DNA of 64,000 bases from Massilia endophytica. GTDB taxonomy: Bacteria > Pseudomonadota > Gammaproteobacteria > Burkholderiales > Burkholderiaceae_D. The stretch lies in NCBI RefSeq assembly GCF_021165955.1, contig NZ_CP088952.1:2232001-2296000 (forward strand), written 5' to 3'. Positions within the stretch are counted from its first letter, which is position 1; every line of letters begins with the position of its first letter. Below are positions 60,106-64,000 of the stretch, in pieces. The notes beneath the pieces were generated by a model. It was not told the DNA's origin. It worked only from the letters and a program-made list of their open reading frames with translations, and searched no databases. The position numbers and the translations under genes are program-made.

Positions 60106-60120
60106 TTCTGATTCCTTGAT

Positions 60121-60137
60121 GTGCGATTGTGTCGCAC
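60121..60137. promoter_or_regulatory. Palindrome upstream of the bkd operon
   Basis: GTGCGATTGTGTCGCAC (6-base perfect arms, 5-base centre) lies 15 bases before bkdA1. It is a candidate operator for a bkd regulator; no regulator gene is next to the operon. A similar GTGCG-ctcttt-CGCAC occurs at 13323-13338, so chance is possible. Confidence 0.4.
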
Positions 60138-60298
60138 TTTGCGGTGATCAATCCCGGCAGGCCTCACGCGGATAGCGCCGGCCTGCGGGCACGAAAACAT
60201 TTCCTCAAAAGCAATGATAGCGTAGCACGCTTTCCCGCCCTCAAGAAGGGGCGCGCGTTCGAGTTGTGCGCTCCTTAAAACGCGAATACACTGAAACT

Positions 60299-60316
60299 TG
60301 TACGATTAGACGTACA
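60299..60316. promoter_or_regulatory. YefM/YoeB operator
   Basis: TGTACG-attaga-CGTACA is a perfect 6-6-6 palindrome 22 bases before yefM. Known yefM-yoeB operators carry TGTACA palindromes, so this is probably where the toxin-antitoxin complex represses its own promoter. Confidence 0.7.
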
Positions 60317-60338
60317 GGTTTCCCACTCGGAGTCACCA

Positions 60339-60611
60339 ATGAGAATTGTCAATTTTTCTGATGCCCGCAACAGCCTGCGGGCTGTCATCGACCAAGTGGT
60401 TGAGGACGCTGACGTCACCGTTATCGCGCGACGGGACGCACCTGACGCCGTGGTGATGTCCCTCGATCATTACAACAGCCTGATGGAGACCGTGCACTTG
60501 CTGAGTTCCCCTGCAAACGCTGCCCATCTTGCCAAATCCATTTCGCAGGCACGCGCAGGCCAAGCGAAGCAAAGGAGATTAGTCGGCGCTTCCGACGCCA
60601 TGGACCCGTAA
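60339..60611 (+). CDS. yefM: YefM/Phd-family antitoxin
   Basis: The 90-residue protein has the Phd/YefM DNA-binding domain: 'MRIVNFSDARNSLRAVIDQV', then 'VIARRDAPDAVVMSLDHYNS'. The C-terminal tail would fold over YoeB. GGAG lies 8 bases before the ATG. The toxin ATG follows its TAA directly. Confidence 0.92.
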   Translation: MRIVNFSDARNSLRAVIDQVVEDADVTVIARRDAPDAVVMSLDHYNSLMETVHLLSSPANAAHLAKSISQARAGQAKQRRLVGASDAMDP

Positions 60612-60869
60612 ATGCGCAGCGTGAAGTTCACGGATGAGGCTTGGAAGACGTACCTCTTCTGGCAGACCCAGGACAGAAAAACGCTCAAACGTATCAATGA
60701 CCTGATCGAGGCCGCGCAAAGAGATCCTTTTGCAGGCTTGGGTAAGCCTGAAGCGCTCAAGCACAGCCTTAGCGGATACTGGTCCCGGCGAATCGATGAA
60801 ACCAACAGGCTTGTCTACGAAGTGCAGGATGATGAGCTGATCATCATTTCCTGCCGCTATCACTACTGA
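60612..60869 (+). CDS. yoeB: YoeB toxin
   Basis: The 85-residue RelE-fold protein has 'FTDEAWKTYLFWQTQDRKTL', 'GKPEALKHSLSGYWSRRI', 'DETNRLVYEV' and ends 'SCRYHY', with Glu, Arg and His residues as in YoeB. It cleaves mRNA on the ribosome. Its length matches the family. Confidence 0.93.
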   Translation: MRSVKFTDEAWKTYLFWQTQDRKTLKRINDLIEAAQRDPFAGLGKPEALKHSLSGYWSRRIDETNRLVYEVQDDELIIISCRYHY

Positions 60870-60969
60870 AAGTGTGCCATTTTCAGCGCGATCATGCCGC
60901 AAAACGCACAAGACCGCACGCATCCCGGAATGTAGCCTTGCGCCTATAGACTCCACTCTTAATGACACG

Positions 60970-61908
60970 ATGAAAACGATCACAATCATTGACTCCCATA
61001 CCGGGGGCGAACCTACCCGGCTGATCGTGGATGGAGGTCCTGATCTCGGCCGAGGTCCTTTGTCCGGGCGCCTTGCCCTGCTGCGTGACCAGTACGACCA
61101 CTTCCGTACTGGCACCGTGTGCGAGCCGCGCGGCTCGGATGTCCTGGTCGGCGCCTTGCTGTGCGAACCGCATGCCGAGGATTGCGTGGCCGGGGTGATC
61201 TTCTTCAACAACGTGGGCTATCTCGGCATGTGCGGCCATGGCACGATCGGCCTGGTCGCGTCGCTTGCCCACCTCGGACGCATCAAGCCAGGGCGGCACC
61301 GTATCGACACGCCTGTGGGCGTTGTGGTGGCCGAACTTCATGCGGACGGTTCGGTGAGCGTCGACAATGTCGAATCCTACCGGCTGGCAAAGGACGTGCA
61401 GGTCCGCGTCCCCGCTTACGGCACCGTCACGGGCGATATCGCGTGGGGCGGCAACTGGTTTTTCCTGATCGGCGAGCACAGTCTCGAACTCGGCTCCGGC
61501 AATATCGGCGCCCTGAGCACATTCGCGGAAGCGGTCATGCAGACCTTGCACGATCTGGGCATCCGCGGCGCCGATGGCGCACTGATCGACCATGTCGAAC
61601 TGTTTGGTCCATCGCAACAGGCGGACAGCAGGAACTTCGTGCTGTGCCCGGGCAAAGCCTACGACCGCTCGCCATGCGGCACCGGCACCAGCGCAAAGCT
61701 GGCCTGCCTGGCTGCGGACGGCAAACTGGCGCCGGGCAGCGTGTGGCGCCAGGAAAGCATTATCGGGAGCGTCTTCGAGGCCAGCTATCGCCCGGCAGGC
61801 CACGGCATTGCGCCGACGATTCGCGGGAGCGCATGGATCAGCGGCGAAACGCGGCTGCTGTTCGAGGACAGCGATCCGTTCGCATGGGGCATCCCCGCCA
61901 GCAGCTAG
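60970..61908 (+). CDS. 4-hydroxyproline 2-epimerase
   Basis: The 312-residue protein is a proline-racemase-family enzyme with the two catalytic Cys: 'LGMCGHGTIG' and 'SPCGTGTSAKLA'. 4-Hydroxyproline 2-epimerases convert trans-4-hydroxy-L-proline to cis-4-hydroxy-D-proline; both Cys are present, so it is not a dehydratase of the Cys/Thr type. The ATG at 60970 begins 'MKTITIIDSHTGGEPTRLIV'. It is convergent with the AraC gene, overlapping by 4 bases. The deaminase and oxidase genes downstream support the assignment. Confidence 0.88.
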   Translation: MKTITIIDSHTGGEPTRLIVDGGPDLGRGPLSGRLALLRDQYDHFRTGTVCEPRGSDVLVGALLCEPHAEDCVAGVIFFNNVGYLGMCGHGTIGLVASLAHLGRIKPGRHRIDTPVGVVVAELHADGSVSVDNVESYRLAKDVQVRVPAYGTVTGDIAWGGNWFFLIGEHSLELGSGNIGALSTFAEAVMQTLHDLGIRGADGALIDHVELFGPSQQADSRNFVLCPGKAYDRSPCGTGTSAKLACLAADGKLAPGSVWRQESIIGSVFEASYRPAGHGIAPTIRGSAWISGETRLLFEDSDPFAWGIPASS

Positions 61909-62654
61909 GCGATTCCTTTCGCAACCTGAATGCCATATTCGGTCGGCGTCATTCCGACGACCGACTTGAACTGGCGGCTGAACGCGCTGTGGTCCGTATA
62001 GCCGCATTCGTAGGCCACATCGGCGATCCTGCTTTCCGGCTTCTTCTCGATGATGGCCCTTGCGGCTGACAGCCGGCACTGCACCAGCAGCTGGCGCGGC
62101 GAGTGATGGAACACCTTCTGGAACAGGCGCTCCACCCGCGACAGCGACAATCCCGCCTGGTCCGCCAGCTCCTGAAGGCAGATATTCTGCTGATAGTTTT
62201 CATGGATGTATTCGGCGATATGGGCAATCTGCCGATACGCGGGATTCGGGTCGTCCGGCATGCCGAGATCGCGCGAAGTGCCGATCAGGCCGAGCACCCG
62301 GCCGTCCTTGTCACGCAAGGGCATTTTCCGGGTGATGCACCATCCGCGGCTGCGTCCGGGATAGATGTGCAGTTCGAGGTGCTTGTCGATGGAGGCCCCG
62401 CTTTCGATCACCTTGCGGTCCTGCGCGACGTAGGTCTCTGCCAGGGCCCGCGGGAACAGGTCCAGCGCAGTCTTCCCGATCACGTCCTCCTTATGCCTTA
62501 CTCCGCAACGGCGCACCATTGTGCGGTTGATGCCAAGATAGCGCCCTTCCCTGTCCTTGACGAAGAACGCCACGTCGTCCAGGGCGTCGAACATGGCCTC
62601 GATGGCGCCGATACTGATCGATTCCAGATCGCCAAAGCCTGGCTCATTGATCAT
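61905..62654 (-). CDS. PAS-AraC transcriptional regulator of hydroxyproline use
   Basis: The 249-residue protein has an N-terminal PAS domain ('AMFDALDDVAFFVKDREGRY', 'IGKTALDLFPRALAETYVAQ') and a C-terminal AraC helix-turn-helix ('GLSLSRVERLFQKVFHHSPR', 'ADVAYECGYTDHSAFSRQFK'). It is probably the activator of the flanking genes. The start is the ATG at 62654 with AGGAAG upstream; the open frame beyond is antisense to the deaminase. The PAS ligand is unknown. Confidence 0.87.
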   Translation of the reverse strand: MINEPGFGDLESISIGAIEAMFDALDDVAFFVKDREGRYLGINRTMVRRCGVRHKEDVIGKTALDLFPRALAETYVAQDRKVIESGASIDKHLELHIYPGRSRGWCITRKMPLRDKDGRVLGLIGTSRDLGMPDDPNPAYRQIAHIAEYIHENYQQNICLQELADQAGLSLSRVERLFQKVFHHSPRQLLVQCRLSAARAIIEKKPESRIADVAYECGYTDHSAFSRQFKSVVGMTPTEYGIQVAKGIA

Positions 62655-62822
62655 TTCCACTTCCTCCTGAGCATGAATATATGCGCTTCGCGGCGGCTTG
62701 GCAACGCCGTTTCGGCCTGTGCCGATTTCGGCCTGCTTGCCGCACGCATCGAGCAAGACCGGCGCCTCCCCAAAACGTAGGATGATGCTTTCGACACATA
62801 CGAAGACAAAGGAGAGTTGGTC

Positions 62823-63719
62823 ATGTGGAAAGGCGTTCTTCCAGCGGTCACGACGAAATTCCAGGAGAGCGGCGAGCTCGATCACGATGAGATGATGCGC
62901 TGCTTCCAGCTCCAGATGGATGCCGGTGTGGACGGGCTCATTGCGTGCGGCTCGCTGGGCGAAGGCCCCATGCTGACGCACGACGAGCGTATCGAGGTCC
63001 TCAAGCTGTGCAAGGAGGCGAGCGGCAGCAAGCCCTCCCTCCTGACCGTGGCCGAGGCGGCGACCCAGGATGCCTGCGCCCTGGCCCGCAAGGCGGCGCG
63101 CGCCGGCGCCGATGGTTTGATGGTGGTTCCGAGCACGATCTACCATACCGACCCGCGCGAAACGGTGGCCACGCTGACGGCCATCGCCCGCGCCAGCGAC
63201 CTTCCCATCATGATCTATTCCAACCGCCTGGCGTACCGCGTCGACGTGACGGTCGAGATCATGGAGGAGCTCGCCAAGATCGACCAGATCGTGGCCGTCA
63301 AGGAGTCCTCCGACGACATCCGGCGCAGTACCGATATCATCAACCGCTTCGGCGACCGTTTCGACCTGCTGACCGGCGTGGACAACCTGGCGTTCGAAGC
63401 GCTGGCGGTTGGCGCCACGGGCTGGGTGGCCGGCCTGTGCCTGGCCTTCCCCGACGAAACGGTGGCGATCTATCGCCTGATGCAGGCCGGCCGCCACAGC
63501 GAAGCGCTCGACATCTACCGCTGGTTCCGTCCCCTGCTGGACCTCGACGTTTCCACTTACCTGGTCCAGAACATCAAGCTGGCGGAAACGCTGGCAATCG
63601 GCTCCAACGACCGGGTGCGCGCGCCGCGCCTGCCGCTGGCTGGGGAACGGCGCGCCAGCGTGGCCCAAACCATCCAGGCGGCCATCGCCCGCCGCCCGGC
63701 ACTGCCTGCCCTGGTGTGA
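62823..63719 (+). CDS. DHDPS-family 1-pyrroline-4-hydroxy-2-carboxylate deaminase
   Basis: The 298-residue (alpha/beta)8 barrel resembles dihydrodipicolinate synthase: 'GVDGLIACGSLGEGPML', Tyr in 'IMIYSNRLAY', Schiff-base Lys in 'IVAVKESSDD'. In hydroxyproline loci this subfamily deaminates 1-pyrroline-4-hydroxy-2-carboxylate to 2-oxoglutarate semialdehyde. The start is the ATG at 62823 with AAAGGAGAG 6 bases upstream. The FAD oxidase starts inside its stop. Confidence 0.85.
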   Translation: MWKGVLPAVTTKFQESGELDHDEMMRCFQLQMDAGVDGLIACGSLGEGPMLTHDERIEVLKLCKEASGSKPSLLTVAEAATQDACALARKAARAGADGLMVVPSTIYHTDPRETVATLTAIARASDLPIMIYSNRLAYRVDVTVEIMEELAKIDQIVAVKESSDDIRRSTDIINRFGDRFDLLTGVDNLAFEALAVGATGWVAGLCLAFPDETVAIYRLMQAGRHSEALDIYRWFRPLLDLDVSTYLVQNIKLAETLAIGSNDRVRAPRLPLAGERRASVAQTIQAAIARRPALPALV

Positions 63720-64000
63720 CGAAGCCTGACGTGATCGTGGTCGGCGCCGGCATTGTCGGCGCCGCGTGCGCCGTCGAACTCCAGTCCCGGGGGCGCCAGG
63801 TCCTGCTCGTCGACCGGCTGTACCCGGGCGCAGGCGTGACCGCCGCGGGCATGGGCCACCTGGTCGCACTGGACGAGACTGAAGACGAGCTCGATCTATG
63901 CCTCCTCTCCCTGAAGCACTGGGATGCCTATCTCCGCGACAAGGGCGGCTTGGCCGAACACAGCCGCTGCGGGACGCTGTGGGTGGCGGAAGACGAAGAC
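63716..64000 (+). CDS. FAD-dependent D-hydroxyproline oxidoreductase, N-terminus (partial)
   Basis: A frame from GTG 63716 overlaps the deaminase stop and runs off the right edge: 95 codons. It begins with the FAD dinucleotide motif 'VIVVGAGIVGAACAVELQSRG' shortened at its ends as VVGAGIVGAA, then 'VLLVDRLYPGAGVTAAGMGH'. It is a DAO-family oxidoreductase. In this pathway it would oxidise cis-4-hydroxy-D-proline to the pyrroline used by the deaminase. Confidence 0.85.
   Translation, partial: MTKPDVIVVGAGIVGAACAVELQSRGRQVLLVDRLYPGAGVTAAGMGHLVALDETEDELDLCLLSLKHWDAYLRDKGGLAEHSRCGTLWVAEDED

Noticed and set aside
62655..63869. Long N-terminal extension of the AraC-family protein
   Set aside because: It lies antisense to the deaminase; the ATG at 62654 with AGGAAG upstream begins the PAS domain.

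Overview
The window is GC-rich DNA with dense, often overlapping genes and strong purine-rich Shine-Dalgarno sites. The gene content looks like a heterotrophic soil betaproteobacterium of the Oxalobacteraceae, probably near Massilia/Telluria/Duganella. The signs are a complete Sox thiosulfate-oxidation cluster, plant cell-wall glycoside hydrolases, large GGDEF/EAL proteins and a type II-like secretion operon. The genus is inferred from gene content only. I saw no tRNA, rRNA, CRISPR array, insertion sequence or prophage, and no gene-free stretch over 300 bases.

Layout. 1-3.9 kb: a leftward operon for a type II/IV-pilus-like secretion apparatus (PilO-like, PulC-like, secretin with an extra C-terminal domain, two pseudopilins), leaving the left edge. 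4.0-4.7 kb: DoxX protein and a small membrane protein. 5.0-9.7 kb: a rightward four-gene envelope operon (sialidase-fold protein, two uncharacterised membrane proteins, LTA-synthase-type phosphotransferase), then a small gene for a peptide with an NHLP-like N-terminal part. 10.1-19.5 kb: two very large signalling proteins, CACHE-PAS-GGDEF-EAL-REC and kinase-ATPase-TPR-GAF-PAS-GGDEF-EAL. 19.6-29.1 kb: leftward sulfur-oxidation region soxCDYZAXB plus thioredoxin, with soxR, a DsrE protein, a SoxH-like hydrolase and a DUF302 lipoprotein. 29.2-32.9 kb: chemoreceptor, then a BigR/SqrR-type persulfide sensor with a two-part YeeE/PmpAB sulfur transporter, a hemerythrin and a DGC-domain protein. 33.1-34.6 kb: a frameshifted Mrr-type nuclease and a HepT/MntA toxin-antitoxin pair. 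34.7-40.6 kb: housekeeping and regulatory genes (phosphatase, LysR/CMD pair, GNAT, 2H phosphoesterase, M23 peptidase, TetR/YciI/Tag). 40.6-52.3 kb: a probable xyloglucan-degradation locus (GH31 with PA14, deacetylase, GH29, GH3 with PA14, acyltransferase, GH74). 52.5-60.1 kb: periplasmic M1 aminopeptidase and the branched-chain 2-oxoacid dehydrogenase operon. 60.3-60.9 kb: YefM/YoeB. 61-64 kb: hydroxyproline catabolism (epimerase, AraC regulator, deaminase, start of an FAD oxidase), running off the right edge.

How the genes fit together. The Sox proteins are exported and oxidise thiosulfate in the periplasm. SoxR-type operators lie before soxC and before the soxH-like gene, so both units are probably controlled together. 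The BigR/PmpAB block would import or handle sulfane sulfur. In the xyloglucan locus the GH74 lipoprotein would cut the backbone, and the GH31, GH29 and GH3 enzymes would remove xylose, fucose and glucose. The secretion operon could export such enzymes, but its cargo cannot be told from sequence. The best leads for something undescribed are the four-gene envelope operon with the adjacent peptide gene, the giant kinase/c-di-GMP fusion, and the broken gene at the end of the GH31 operon, which marks a recombination junction.
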